From Blastocatellia bacterium (lineage in GTDB: Bacteria > Acidobacteriota > Blastocatellia > UBA7656): 64,000 nucleotides of DNA. Under the pieces are notes generated by a model, which was not told the origin of the DNA, ran no database searches, and saw only the letters and a program-made list of their open reading frames with translations. A program made the translations under genes and the position numbers. Shown here piece by piece: positions 18,656 through 27,289 of the stretch; position 1 is the first letter of the stretch; each line of letters opens with the position of its first letter. The stretch lies in contig DATENM010000063.1 of NCBI GenBank assembly GCA_035275065.1, positions 1 through 64,000 of the forward strand. Reading direction: 5' to 3'.

Positions 18656-18689
18656 GGCGCGGCTGAGTGCTTCAGGTCTCAGCCGCGCC
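18656..18689 (-). terminator. Terminator of the NHL-repeat gene
   Basis: Perfect 12-bp stem GGCGCGGCTGAG / CTCAGCCGCGCC with a 10-base loop, starting 27 bases after the NHL stop codon on the minus strand. The T-run after it is weak (TTTGAT). Confidence 0.6.
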
Positions 18690-18716
18690 AGAGTCTGCCT
18701 TCAATTCAGCGCCTCA

Positions 18717-20444
18717 CTAATTGGAGTGGATCACGATACTGCCTCCCGCAATCACTGTCGCAGGGTCGGAATTATCAGAAGCGCCTATCTGGTTATCGTA
18801 GACCACCGCGCCTGATGCCTTGTCCCAGACCTTGAGGCGGAACTTGTCTTGCCCGCCGCCGCCGTTGACCTGCCCATCAATCGCAGTGAGCATAAATGCG
18901 TAGTTGCCATTGCCATTGATCGTGCCACTGCCTTTGTACATTGCCTTCGCACCGGCCACGACCAGCCAGTCGTAGCTGGTGCTGTGGAAGTTGAGATTGG
19001 CGGCTTTGAACTGGAACTCGGTCTGGCCCGTCGGCACGTTCGCGCCATGCGCGTACTTCGACACGAATCCAAAATTCGCTTTGCCGGTCAAAGCCGGATT
19101 GGCAACATAAGCGCCCGCCGGTGAATTGATCCAGCCGCCGCCTGTGACGAACCCTCCATTCGCATCGTAGATGACGACCATCGCCGGCAGTCCAGCAACC
19201 GTGTTTGCCGTGCCTGATGCCCCGAGCTGGTCGGTGACAGTGAGCTTCACTTGATACACCCCGGCAGTGCCAAAGACGTGAGTGGCCGTCACCGTGCCAG
19301 CGCTCTCGTTAACGGCTCCCGCTTGGGCGAGATTGTCGAACATCCACTGCGCGGTGTGGGTGTCGCCGGCGTTATCAGCGAACGTGCCGGTAAAGGTCAC
19401 AGGCGTCCCCACGGCATAGATAGCCCCACTGGCCGGGGCCGTAATGGTCACCACGGGTGTCTGGTTCGGTAGCACCTGATTGAACTTCTGGATGCGGTTC
19501 GTGACGAGGTCGCCGACGTAGACGTGGTAGGCGGCATCCACCGTGATCGGGTAAGGCCCTTCAAACTCCCCGTCCGCTGTTCCGAAGCTGCCCCACGTGG
19601 TGATGAAATTCCCGTTGGCGTCGAATTTCTGGACCCGGTTGTTGTTATGGTCAGTGACGTAGACCATGCCGGATGCGTCTACGGCTACACCGGAAGCGCC
19701 CGAAAACTGGCCGTCGCCCGCGCCCAGACCGCCCCACTTCGTCAGGAAGTTGCCATCCGAGTCGAACTTTTGAATATATTGGGTGACATCATCGGCGACG
19801 TAGACCATTCCGGTGGCGTCCGCCGCCAGTCCGACTGGCTGATTGAATTGTCCGTCGCCCGTGCCGAAGCTGCCCCACTTGGCGAGGAAGCTGCCATTGG
19901 AATCGAATTTCTCAATACGATAGTTGAAGGGGTCGGCGACATAAACATTGGCGGAGCCATCCACGGCGATGGCGAGAGGGAAATTGAACTGGCCATCGCC
20001 GGCGCCAAAGCTGCCCCATTTTGTCAGGAAGTTACCATTTGAATCGAACTTCTGAATGCGATGGTTGTTGGCGTCGACGACGTAGACATTCGATAAGGCG
20101 TCGACCGCGACGTCATAGGGATAATAAAACTCTCCGTCGCCCGAGCCAAAGCTGCCCCACTTGGTGAGGAAGTTGCCATTCGAGTCGAATTTTTGGATGC
20201 GATGGTTGTAAACGTCAGCGACATAGATATTGCCGGAAGTGTCCGCCGCTAAGCCGGCAACATAAAACTCTCCGTCGCCGGCGCCAGGGCTACCCCACTT
20301 CAGTGCGAAGTTAACGCTCGCGGCCGCCGTGCCGGCTAACGCCAGCACGACTAACAACCCGGTCACAAAGGCAATGCGCCTTTTACCATCGGCTAATTGT
20401 GCGACCAGGACTTTCCGTCTGTTATACACGAATCTGTCTTTCAT
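18717..20444 (-). CDS. Secreted NHL-repeat protein with PKD-like and C-terminal post-COAP-like domains
   Basis: A 575-residue protein. After a short basic N-terminus and a signal/anchor helix (IAFVTGLLVVLALAGTAAA) come six NHL beta-propeller blades of about 47 residues with the pattern KFDSNGNFLTKWGSFGxGDG (about residues 40-325). A PKD-like domain follows (about 330-420), then a C-terminal domain beginning GGFVTGGGWINSPAGAY. The latter resembles the end of the HYR protein at 40384-41952. Probably a surface or extracellular binding protein. The start at 20444 has AAAGGAGAC; the blades are highly similar to each other in DNA. Confidence 0.85.
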   Translation of the reverse strand: MKDRFVYNRRKVLVAQLADGKRRIAFVTGLLVVLALAGTAAASVNFALKWGSPGAGDGEFYVAGLAADTSGNIYVADVYNHRIQKFDSNGNFLTKWGSFGSGDGEFYYPYDVAVDALSNVYVVDANNHRIQKFDSNGNFLTKWGSFGAGDGQFNFPLAIAVDGSANVYVADPFNYRIEKFDSNGSFLAKWGSFGTGDGQFNQPVGLAADATGMVYVADDVTQYIQKFDSDGNFLTKWGGLGAGDGQFSGASGVAVDASGMVYVTDHNNNRVQKFDANGNFITTWGSFGTADGEFEGPYPITVDAAYHVYVGDLVTNRIQKFNQVLPNQTPVVTITAPASGAIYAVGTPVTFTGTFADNAGDTHTAQWMFDNLAQAGAVNESAGTVTATHVFGTAGVYQVKLTVTDQLGASGTANTVAGLPAMVVIYDANGGFVTGGGWINSPAGAYVANPALTGKANFGFVSKYAHGANVPTGQTEFQFKAANLNFHSTSYDWLVVAGAKAMYKGSGTINGNGNYAFMLTAIDGQVNGGGGQDKFRLKVWDKASGAVVYDNQIGASDNSDPATVIAGGSIVIHSN

Positions 20445-20457
20445 GGACCGTCTCCTT

Positions 20458-20613
20458 TTATGGTATTTCAGTGTCACGTTGCATAGGCAGTGGGTTGCTA
20501 TCAGGCAAACTATGGAAGTCGATTTCTTCTGCTGCGATAGACTTCTGAATCCGCAGACCGCCAGGGTTCAACCCGGTGTGAGTCTGAGCATACGGTCGCC
20601 TTATAGTTTCCAT
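20458..20613 (-). CDS. Small hypothetical ORF upstream of the NHL gene
   Basis: A 51-residue frame (METIRRPYAQTHTGLNPGG...) ends 14 bases before the NHL-repeat gene in the same direction. It is noted because GCAGAGGAG precedes paired ATGs (20616 and 20613) at normal spacing. There is no recognisable domain or hydrophobic segment. It could be a leader peptide or a chance frame. The region 20614-20902 beyond it holds no other supported gene. Confidence 0.3.
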   Translation of the reverse strand: METIRRPYAQTHTGLNPGGLRIQKSIAAEEIDFHSLPDSNPLPMQRDTEIP

Positions 20614-20902
20614 CATCAACTCCTCTGCGTTAAAAGGCCGCAAGAGGTGAGCCTTGTCATGTCTGACCTGGCTTGCGGCCCAGCGCGACGGGAACCATAA
20701 ACCGGACCGCGGCTCCGCGTCTTGTAAGCGGCTCTGGGTTTTTTGAGGATTTTATGGGGATTCTTGAATTCTGCCCTTAAACGACAACGGACACAGAAGT
20801 TACTGAATTGGGGGGTTCAATTCAACCTGAGGCTAGAGCGAGTTTCATTCGGGTGTAGCTGTAAGGGTAGGGCAAGTCCGCGGCCCGGATCGGAGTTGGG
20901 AT

Positions 20903-20994
20903 GTCTAACGCCCGCGTTCAGCGGGGCCGCGTGAGATATTTCGATGTTAATGAGAAACTCGCTTCGCGGCCTCCGCTGCAACGCCTTGTCAGAC
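20903..20994 (-). other. attC-like recombination site (a), after the PIN gene pair
   Basis: Full imperfect dyad of 92 bases. Plus strand: GTCTAAC at 20903 with GCGTTCAGCGGGGCCGCG, and CGCGGCCTCCGCTGCAACGC ending in GTCAGAC at 20994. The arms pair almost throughout and differ by one extra base (TTCAG versus TTGCAG), as the extrahelical base of attC sites does. The minus-strand R' box GTTAGAC is canonical; R'' is GTCTGAC. It begins 10 bases after the stop of the small PIN-associated gene, as in integron cassettes. Confidence 0.7.
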
Positions 20995-21003
20995 CCCTAT
21001 CGG

Positions 21004-21213
21004 CTAGGGTTGGTTCCTCTTCGCTTCAATTTCCGCAACGATCTCTTCTAGCGACATGTTGCTATATATCTCTTGTCGTTCTTCCGTATAGTTGCCGTAC
21101 CCCTTCGTAAACTGGTTAATAAAACGTACCGTATTCGCCGCCCCGAAGTGTTTGCACAGGACGCTGATGGCTTCGTGCGTGATCTCCGCTAACGGCTTAA
21201 CTTCGAGTGTCAT
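21004..21213 (-). CDS. Small protein paired with the PIN-domain gene (possible antitoxin)
   Basis: A 69-residue acidic helical protein (MTLEVKPLAEITHEAISVLCKHFG...SLEEIVAEIEAKRNQP). Its start overlaps the end of the PIN gene by 17 bases, so the two are translationally coupled. No DNA-binding motif is obvious. The pairing with a PIN protein suggests an antitoxin, but here it is downstream of the presumed toxin, the reverse of the usual vapBC order. Confidence 0.65.
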   Translation of the reverse strand: MTLEVKPLAEITHEAISVLCKHFGAANTVRFINQFTKGYGNYTEERQEIYSNMSLEEIVAEIEAKRNQP

Positions 21214-21658
21214 TTTCTACCTCCTCCAAAAACTGAACCGGAGAAACTATCCTCATTTGAGGCTCACATACCGGCTTGGCTTTCTTCAATAGCTTATCAT
21301 CACATGTGCAAAAGAAATCGGCCTGTGCCTTCTCGGCAGATGCCAGATGTAAGGCGTCTAACGCCATAATCCCTGACGCTGAGAGTTCTCTCGCCCTATC
21401 TTTGATCTCCTCATCAAGCAGGATGAAATACTTTGCTTTTTGCAAAACTTCCAAAGCATAGTCACTTCGCGAGGCATTTGTCACGCGCTGGTTTTCAAAA
21501 AGCAAGGCTTCCGATGAAATCAGGTCTACCAAATCAATTTCGCAAAGAGCCAGGATGATCAAGACGGCCTCGGATTCAAGAGCGATGCGGATTTGGTCTT
21601 TGCTATCCAAAGGTCGTTGTAAGCTACAGGTATCAAGGTAAACCTTCTTAACGAGAAT
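21197..21658 (-). CDS. PIN-domain (VapC-like) protein without a standard start codon
   Basis: The frame encodes a PIN-type ribonuclease fold: KKVYLDTCSLQRPLDSKDQ at the N-terminus with the first catalytic Asp, and MALDALHLASAEKAQADFFC and CDDKLLKKA near the C-terminus with the later acids. The first ATG/GTG/TTG in frame is a TTG at 21610, which would remove the first catalytic Asp. The homologous sequence continues upstream to an in-frame TAG at 21661, and the only candidate between is ATT at 21656-21658. Either a rare ATT start is used or the gene has lost its start. A degenerate R'-like CTTAGAC lies at 21740-21734. Confidence 0.65.
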   Translation of the reverse strand: MLVKKVYLDTCSLQRPLDSKDQIRIALESEAVLIILALCEIDLVDLISSEALLFENQRVTNASRSDYALEVLQKAKYFILLDEEIKDRARELSASGIMALDALHLASAEKAQADFFCTCDDKLLKKAKPVCEPQMRIVSPVQFLEEVENDTRS

Positions 21659-21779
21659 CTACTTACCAAGGCCGCAAATGGCAACTAGATTGAGGGCGGG
21701 GGTCTAGCTTACAAATAGAAAGAATGATTCAGGCGTCTAAGCATAGCGCCGCGGCGGCCCCGGGTGGCGCGCAGCGGGT

Positions 21780-22736
21780 TCAGCGGAAGGTGAAGTGGCG
21801 GCGCACGGTGGGCGCACGGAAGTAGCGCAGGGCGCGGCGGTAATCCTCGGCAATCTGCGCCCGCAAGGCGTCGGGGGAATCAAAGCGGCGCTCGTCGCGC
21901 AGCCGGTGCAGGAAGCGCACGCGAATCGTTTCGCCATACAGCTCGCGGTCGAAATCGATCACATGGGTTTCGACCGTTACTTCCGGCTCGCCGCCGAAGG
22001 TCGGCTTATGGCCGACGTTGGTGACCGAGCGCCACCACTCGCCTTCGATCAGAGTCAAAGTCACATAAACGCCATTGGCCGGCGTCACGGTGTTGTACGG
22101 CTTGAGGTTGGCCGTCGGGTAGTTTAACTGCGCGCCGGCGATGCGGCGGCCTTCGACGACGCGGCTCTCAATACCATAAGGGCGACCGAGCATGCGCCGC
22201 GCCAGGTTGATGCGCCCGGCGGTTAGCAACCGGCGAATCATGGTCGAGCTGATGCGGTGGCTGCGAAAACGAATCTCCGGCACTTCTTCAGTCGTGCGCC
22301 CGAGGTCTGTGGCGACCTGTTCGAGCAGCCCGAAATGGCCTTCGCGGTTGTGGCCGAAAGCGAAGCCGTAACCGAGATAGACTTCGTGGGCGTCGAGCCG
22401 TCCGAAGATCAACTGGCGCAGGAAGTCTGTGGCGCTGACGGCGGCAAGCTCAGGCGTGAAGCGCAAGACGACCACCTGATCGATGCCGAGCCGTTGCATG
22501 CCTTCCATCTTCTGCTCGAAGGTCTGTAGCAGTGGCGGCGCGGTCTGCGGGCGCAGCACGGCGCGCGGGTGCGGCTCGAAGGTCACGACCGTCGCCGGTA
22601 GCGTGAGCGCCCGCGCCCGCTCGATGACGCGGCGCATGATCTCTTGATGGCCGAGGTGCAGACCATCGAACACGCCGAAGGTCAGCACGCTCGGCGCGCT
22701 GATCTTCACATCGTCCGGGTCATGAAAAACATTCAT
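21780..22736 (-). CDS. ribF: Bifunctional riboflavin kinase / FAD synthetase
   Basis: A 318-residue protein. The N-terminal FAD synthetase (nucleotidyltransferase) domain has GVFDGLHLGHQEIMRRV and the RSHRISSTMIRRLL motif. The C-terminal riboflavin kinase domain has RVVEGRRIAGAQLNYPTANL and NGVYVTLTLIEG. It converts riboflavin to FMN and FAD. Last gene of a DUF1844-MBL-ribF operon; only 3 bases separate it from the MBL stop codon. The C-terminal end at 21780 abuts the cassette region. Confidence 0.95.
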   Translation of the reverse strand: MNVFHDPDDVKISAPSVLTFGVFDGLHLGHQEIMRRVIERARALTLPATVVTFEPHPRAVLRPQTAPPLLQTFEQKMEGMQRLGIDQVVVLRFTPELAAVSATDFLRQLIFGRLDAHEVYLGYGFAFGHNREGHFGLLEQVATDLGRTTEEVPEIRFRSHRISSTMIRRLLTAGRINLARRMLGRPYGIESRVVEGRRIAGAQLNYPTANLKPYNTVTPANGVYVTLTLIEGEWWRSVTNVGHKPTFGGEPEVTVETHVIDFDRELYGETIRVRFLHRLRDERRFDSPDALRAQIAEDYRRALRYFRAPTVRRHFTFR

Positions 22737-22739
22737 CGC

Positions 22740-23492
22740 TCAGATTTCTACAGTCAGCCCATCGTAAGCGATCTCGACGCCCGCCGGCAGGTCGGCGCTC
22801 GCCGATTGGTGACCGATGTCGTGCGAGATGTGGGTCAGCAGCGCGCGGCGCGGGCGCAGGCGCTCGATGTAGCGGAGCGCTTCGGCTAAAGCCATGTGCG
22901 TCGGGTGCGGCTTAAAGCGCAGGGCATCGATGACCAGCAAGTCCAAGCCTTCGAGCCGCGCGCAGGCTTCGTCGGGGATGTGGTTGCAGTCGGTCACGTA
23001 AGCGAAGCCGCCGATGCGAAACGCGGTGACCGGCAACTGGCCGTGAATCACCACGAGCGGCTCGATGCGCAACCCGAATAACTCGAAGTCGCCTGCAAGC
23101 GTGTGCGCGATGATGCGCGGCACACCGGGATAGGGCGCCGGCTCGAAGGCGTAAGCGTAGACGCGGCGCAAGCCCTTCCAGGTTTCATCGCTGGCGTAGA
23201 CCGGGATGGCGCCATGTCGGAACATCAATGGGCGCGCGTCGTCGAGCCCGAAACAGTGGTCGGCATGGGCATGCGTGAAGAGAATGGCGTCGAGCTTCTT
23301 CAAGCCGACGCGCAGGGCTTGCTGGCGGAAGTCGGTCGAGGCATCGATCAGCAGATGATGGCTGCCCGATTCGATCAGCACAGAGGTGCGCAGCCGCTTG
23401 TCACGCGGGTCGTCCGACAGGCAAGTGTCGCATTCGCAGCCGACCGACGGCACGCCGACCGATGTGCCGGTGCCGAGGAAAGTAATCTTCAT
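22740..23492 (-). CDS. MBL-fold metallo-hydrolase (PhnP-like)
   Basis: A 250-residue metallo-beta-lactamase-fold phosphodiesterase. MKITFLGTGTSVGVPSVGCECDTC has the N-terminal Cys pair of the PhnP-like/lipoate-region MBL group. The metal-binding motif is THAHADHCFGLDD, with later ligands in VTDCNHIPD and THISHDIGH. The ATG overlaps the DUF1844 stop codon by 4 bases (ATGA). Likely a cyclic or nucleic-acid phosphodiesterase; substrate unknown. Confidence 0.9.
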   Translation of the reverse strand: MKITFLGTGTSVGVPSVGCECDTCLSDDPRDKRLRTSVLIESGSHHLLIDASTDFRQQALRVGLKKLDAILFTHAHADHCFGLDDARPLMFRHGAIPVYASDETWKGLRRVYAYAFEPAPYPGVPRIIAHTLAGDFELFGLRIEPLVVIHGQLPVTAFRIGGFAYVTDCNHIPDEACARLEGLDLLVIDALRFKPHPTHMALAEALRYIERLRPRRALLTHISHDIGHQSASADLPAGVEIAYDGLTVEI

Positions 23493-24118
23493 CGCTTTCT
23501 CGACGCCGCGACGAATTGCATGCGCAGGTAAGCGAGAACGTTTTCGAGCACGCCGGCTTCTTCTTCGTTGAGGTTGTCGCGCGTCTTTTGTTCGAGCATG
23601 CCGAGCATATCGATCCAGTGACGCGCGGCTTCCAGGTCAATCGGGGTGCGGCCACCGTCGGGCGTCTGCGCCATGCCAAGGTTCATCGCGGCTTCGGCGG
23701 CGAACATATCGATGAGCGCCAGGAATGAGGCTTCCGGCAGGTTGGGCGACTGCGGCCCGCGCGTCTGGTTGTAAGCCTGTTCGGCGGCGCTGGAGGCGGC
23801 TTTAGCCTGAGCGGCGCGGGCATCGGTCGGCTCGGCAGCGGCGCGCGGCTGAGCCGCCGGTGGCGGTTCGACGGGCACCTCGGCGGGCGGCGTTTCCGGC
23901 GCCCGCTGGCGCGCTGATTCGCCGGGGAAAGAGACGACGTTATCGGCGCGGCTCTCAGGCGCAGGCGGCGGACTGAGCGGCTCGGCGCTCACCGGCTCGA
24001 TGTTGAGCGGCGACTCAACGGGCGCTTCCGATTCGTCGGCCAGATCGCGCGGCGTGCCGTCGGGGTTGAACTTTCGCCGGTCTGTAATGCGAAACCCACT
24101 CTCTTTTTCTTCTGCCAT
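23489..24118 (-). CDS. DUF1844 family protein
   Basis: A 209-residue protein. The first 120 residues are a disordered Pro/Ala/Glu-rich region. The C-terminal 80 residues are the DUF1844 domain: LPEASFLALIDMFAAEAAMNLG, DLEAARHWIDMLGMLEQKTRDNLNEEE and VLENVLAYLRMQFV. The domain is common in Acidobacteriota and neighbouring phyla and its function is unknown. The start at 24118 (MAEEKESGFRITDRRKF) has GAAAGAGAG upstream. First gene of the ribF operon. Confidence 0.88.
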   Translation of the reverse strand: MAEEKESGFRITDRRKFNPDGTPRDLADESEAPVESPLNIEPVSAEPLSPPPAPESRADNVVSFPGESARQRAPETPPAEVPVEPPPAAQPRAAAEPTDARAAQAKAASSAAEQAYNQTRGPQSPNLPEASFLALIDMFAAEAAMNLGMAQTPDGGRTPIDLEAARHWIDMLGMLEQKTRDNLNEEEAGVLENVLAYLRMQFVAASRKR

Positions 24119-24181
24119 AATCTCTCTTTCAGACGGACAAGAATTCAACTGCATTTAAGACCCACCATGCTAACAAAGGCA

Positions 24182-24229
24182 AAAGGCAAAAGACAAACCT
24201 GACGCGTCAGCCGCGTCGCTTTTGCCTTT
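24182..24229. repeat. Hairpin in the DUF1844-mazG divergent promoter region
   Basis: Stem AAAGGCAAAAG / CTTTTGCCTTT (11 bp) enclosing a GC-rich loop that contains GACGCGTC. It lies between the divergent DUF1844 and mazG starts, so it is not an ordinary terminator; it may be a 5'-UTR structure or another dispersed palindrome. Confidence 0.5.
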
Positions 24230-24256
24230 CGCCGGGGCATCCGGTAAGTTAAAGCT

Positions 24257-25111
24257 ATGGAGTCATCACACGAACTGGCGGGCGAAAAGTTTACTGAATT
24301 GGTCAAGCTGATTGCGCGATTGCGCGCGCCGGGCGGCTGTCCCTGGGATCGCGAGCAGACCCACGAAAGTCTCAAGCCGATGCTGCTGGAAGAGGCTTAC
24401 GAGGTGATCGAGGCGATTGATGAAGGCAACGACGATGAATTCGTCGGCGAGCTTGGCGACCTGCTCTTGCAGGTGGTCTTTCATTCCGACATCGCCAGCG
24501 AAGCGGGCCGCTTCACCGTCGCCGACATTATCGAGCGCGTTTCGTCAAAGATGATTCGTCGTCATCCGCACGTCTTCGGCAATGACACCGCCTCGACCTC
24601 CGGCGAAGTGCTGCGCAACTGGGAAGCCATCAAAGCCGCCGAGCTTGCCGCTAAAGGCAAAGCCGCGGATGATGGCTCGATGCTCGACAGCGTTTCGACG
24701 AAGCTGCCGGCGGTCATGGAGGCTTTTCAGATGACCACGAAAGTCTCGCGGGTGGATTTCGACTGGCCCGACGTGGCGAGCGTGCTTGAAAAGCTTGACG
24801 AAGAGGTCGCCGAGTTGAAAGAGGCGGTCGCCAGCCCCGCGCCCAATCACCAGGAGATCGCCGGCGAAGTCGGCGACCTGCTGTTTGTCGCCGTCAACGT
24901 CGCCCGCCTGCTCGGCGTTGATCCCGAAAGCGCCCTCAAGGCGTCCAACCGCAAATTCCGCCGCCGCTTTCGCTATATCGAAGACCGCCTGCGCGAGCAG
25001 GGCCGTCAGCCTGCCGACTCTGACCACACCGAAATGGACGCCCTGTGGGACGAAGCCAAAGCGAAAGAAAAAGACGCCTCGCCGCTCGACATTCGCCCGG
25101 TCGCCGACTGA
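24257..25111 (+). CDS. mazG: Nucleoside triphosphate pyrophosphohydrolase MazG
   Basis: A 284-residue protein with two MazG domains. The first has LRAPGGCPWDREQTHESLKPMLLEEAYE and the metal-binding ExxE...ExxD array (EELGDLLLQVVFH-like GELGDLLLQVVFHSDIA). The second has EEVAELKEAV and GEVGDLLFVAVNVARLLGVDPE. It hydrolyses NTPs to NMP and pyrophosphate (house-cleaning, possible link to stringent response). Monocistronic, divergent from DUF1844. Confidence 0.94.
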   Translation: MESSHELAGEKFTELVKLIARLRAPGGCPWDREQTHESLKPMLLEEAYEVIEAIDEGNDDEFVGELGDLLLQVVFHSDIASEAGRFTVADIIERVSSKMIRRHPHVFGNDTASTSGEVLRNWEAIKAAELAAKGKAADDGSMLDSVSTKLPAVMEAFQMTTKVSRVDFDWPDVASVLEKLDEEVAELKEAVASPAPNHQEIAGEVGDLLFVAVNVARLLGVDPESALKASNRKFRRRFRYIEDRLREQGRQPADSDHTEMDALWDEAKAKEKDASPLDIRPVAD

Positions 25112-25267
25112 TGCGGTTTGCGAATTGCTTCCTTAATTAAAGGCGCTTTACGATACGCCTCTGATGCTGTCGCGGGCCGCCTCTCTGGCGGTGAGTGACA
25201 CGTTCGATTGCATCGAGCGTACGAAGAACGAACAAAGAAGACGTGCGTCGCTTTCATCGGAGGTGCC

Positions 25268-26329
25268 GTGTCTGAGCGGGTGCGTGAACAAGCCAAACAG
25301 TTAGAACAACAGAAAGATGTCCGCGAGGCGCTGGATCAAACTGCCGGTCGCCCGTCGCCCGAAATGCCGAAGGCGGCAACCAGCGATAAACTCTGGTTCG
25401 GCTCCTACGTTATATTGCTGGTCGGCCTCGGGGTGCTTTATTACCTCTTCAGCCTGCGCTTCTTCGGATTGCCGGACAACATGGTTGATTTCCTGCTGCG
25501 CTACACCCGCGGCGCGATCTTAATCGTGTTGGTGCTGACGCTGGCAAAGGCCGTCGAGGTCTACTTGATCGGCAGGGTTCACGACACCGTGAACCGTTTC
25601 AACCTGCGCCGCATCCTGCGATTGTTGATCGGGCTGGTGATGGTATTCATCATTATCTCGGTCGTCTTCATCAACTGGTACACGGCGGTCGTTTCGCTCG
25701 GCGTCGTGTCGCTGATCTTCGGCTTCGCCATGCAGACCGTGCTGTCGAGCTTCATCGGCTGGATCTATATCCTGGTGCGCCAGCCCTATCGCGTCGGCGA
25801 CCGCATCAAGATCGGCGACGCGACCGGCGACGTCATCGATGTCAGCTACCTCGACACGACGCTCTGGGAATTCGGCGGCCAGTACCTCTCGACCGACCAC
25901 CCGAGCGGCAGGATCATCAAGTTTCCCAACTCGCAGGTGCTCGGCTCGACCGTCTTCAATTATAGCTGGCCGCTCTTTCCTTACATCTGGAACGAAATCA
26001 AATTCAATCTCGCTTATGGCAGCGACCTGGAATTCGTTGGCCGCGTCATGCAGGAGACCGCCGAAGAAGAGATCGGCGAAGGGATGATGGAGCGCGTTCG
26101 CGTCTACCGCGAGTTGCTGGCCAAGACGCCCGTAGACCAGCTCGAAGTCAAAGAGCAACCGAGCGTCGTCTTCCGCGTCAGCGAGAATACCTGGCTCGAA
26201 GCCATCGTCCGTTACCTGGTCGTGCCCAAAGAGCAGGGCCGCGTCAAGACGCGCCTGATTAAAAAGATGCTCGCCCGCTTGAACGCCGAGCCGGAGCGCG
26301 CCATGTTCCCCAAAGGCGACGCGCGCTAA
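25268..26329 (+). CDS. MscS-family mechanosensitive ion channel
   Basis: A 353-residue inner-membrane protein. Four hydrophobic segments (about residues 38-60, 75-95, 115-135 and 140-165) lead into the MscS core, with the pore helix VVSLGVVSLIFGFAMQTVLSSF and the beta domain PYRVGDRIKIGDATGDVIDVSYLDTTLWE. The loop GRIIKFPNSQVLGSTVFNYSW follows, then a cytoplasmic C-terminal domain. GTG at 25268 is chosen because GGAGG lies about 5 bases before it. It likely releases solutes during osmotic downshift. Confidence 0.9.
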   Translation: MSERVREQAKQLEQQKDVREALDQTAGRPSPEMPKAATSDKLWFGSYVILLVGLGVLYYLFSLRFFGLPDNMVDFLLRYTRGAILIVLVLTLAKAVEVYLIGRVHDTVNRFNLRRILRLLIGLVMVFIIISVVFINWYTAVVSLGVVSLIFGFAMQTVLSSFIGWIYILVRQPYRVGDRIKIGDATGDVIDVSYLDTTLWEFGGQYLSTDHPSGRIIKFPNSQVLGSTVFNYSWPLFPYIWNEIKFNLAYGSDLEFVGRVMQETAEEEIGEGMMERVRVYRELLAKTPVDQLEVKEQPSVVFRVSENTWLEAIVRYLVVPKEQGRVKTRLIKKMLARLNAEPERAMFPKGDAR

Positions 26330-26458
26330 CGCCGGTCGCCGCTTGCCATTTCAAAGAAAAATGATAGACTCGTTTCGGCCTCGCGGCTCCTGAAGGCTGC
26401 AAATCATTCGCTCGTCAGATTAGTTCACAGTTAAGTTCAGCGGAAGGGATCATCAGAC

Positions 26459-27235
26459 GTGCCGACACTGAAAGCGTTGTTTGATCTGACCGGCAAGGTG
26501 GCGCTCGTCACCGGCGGCTCGCGCGGGCTCGGCCAGGAGATGGCCGAGGGCCTGGCCGAAGCCGGCGCGTCCTTGATGCTGCTCGCCCGCCGCGAGCAAT
26601 GGCTAACGCCGACGATGGATGAGTTCCGCGCCCGCGGCATCCATGCCGACAGCATGATTTGTGACGTTTCGAGCTCTGATGAGGTGCAGGCGGCGGTTGA
26701 CCGCACCATCGCCACCTTCGGGCAGATCGATATCCTGGTCAACAACGCCGGCGTCACCTGGGGCCAGCCCATCGAAGAGCACGAGCTAGACAAGTGGGAG
26801 ATGGTCTTGAAGATCAACCTGACCGGGGCGTTCCTGTTTTCGCAGCGCGCCGGGCGCGAGATGCTCAAGCGGCGCAGCGGCACGATTATCAACGTCGCCT
26901 CGGTCGCCGGCCTGAAAGGCTCGATGGAGAATGGCCAGCACATCGTCAGCTACGTCGCCGCCAAGGGCGGCCTGATCGCCATGACCCGCGAGTTCGCCGC
27001 CAAGTGGGCGCGGCGCGGCATTCGCGTCAACGCCATCGCCCCGGGCTTCTTCCCTTCCCGCATGACCGAAAAAGTTCTCGCGCACGCGCAGGAGCAGATC
27101 GAGGCCGGCGTGCCGATGGGCCGCGTCGGCGCGGCGGGCGAGTTGAAAGGCGTCGCCGTCTTTTTGGCGTCGCCGGCGTCCGGCTACATCACCGGGCAAA
27201 CCATCGTCGTTGATGGCGGCAGTACCATCGCCTAG
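26459..27235 (+). CDS. SDR family oxidoreductase
   Basis: A 258-residue classical short-chain dehydrogenase. Cofactor motif TGGSRGLGQEMA, structural NNAGV, catalytic Ser in NVASVAGLKGS and Tyr-x3-Lys in SYVAAKGG. The C-terminal VDGGSTIA is typical of the gluconate 5-dehydrogenase / 3-oxoacyl-reductase-like group. GTG start with GGAAGGGA upstream. Substrate unknown. Confidence 0.9.
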   Translation: MPTLKALFDLTGKVALVTGGSRGLGQEMAEGLAEAGASLMLLARREQWLTPTMDEFRARGIHADSMICDVSSSDEVQAAVDRTIATFGQIDILVNNAGVTWGQPIEEHELDKWEMVLKINLTGAFLFSQRAGREMLKRRSGTIINVASVAGLKGSMENGQHIVSYVAAKGGLIAMTREFAAKWARRGIRVNAIAPGFFPSRMTEKVLAHAQEQIEAGVPMGRVGAAGELKGVAVFLASPASGYITGQTIVVDGGSTIA

Positions 27236-27289
27236 CAGCACTCAGGCAAACATTCGAATATCACACTCAAAAAAAAGGAGAGCAAAAGC

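Noticed and set aside
15497..21740. Integron integrase
   Set aside because: No tyrosine recombinase frame exists in or near the cassette-like region.
21734..21779. A fifth attC site next to ribF
   Set aside because: Only a CTTAGAC box is present; complementary arms could not be aligned convincingly, so it is mentioned only as a possible degenerate boundary.
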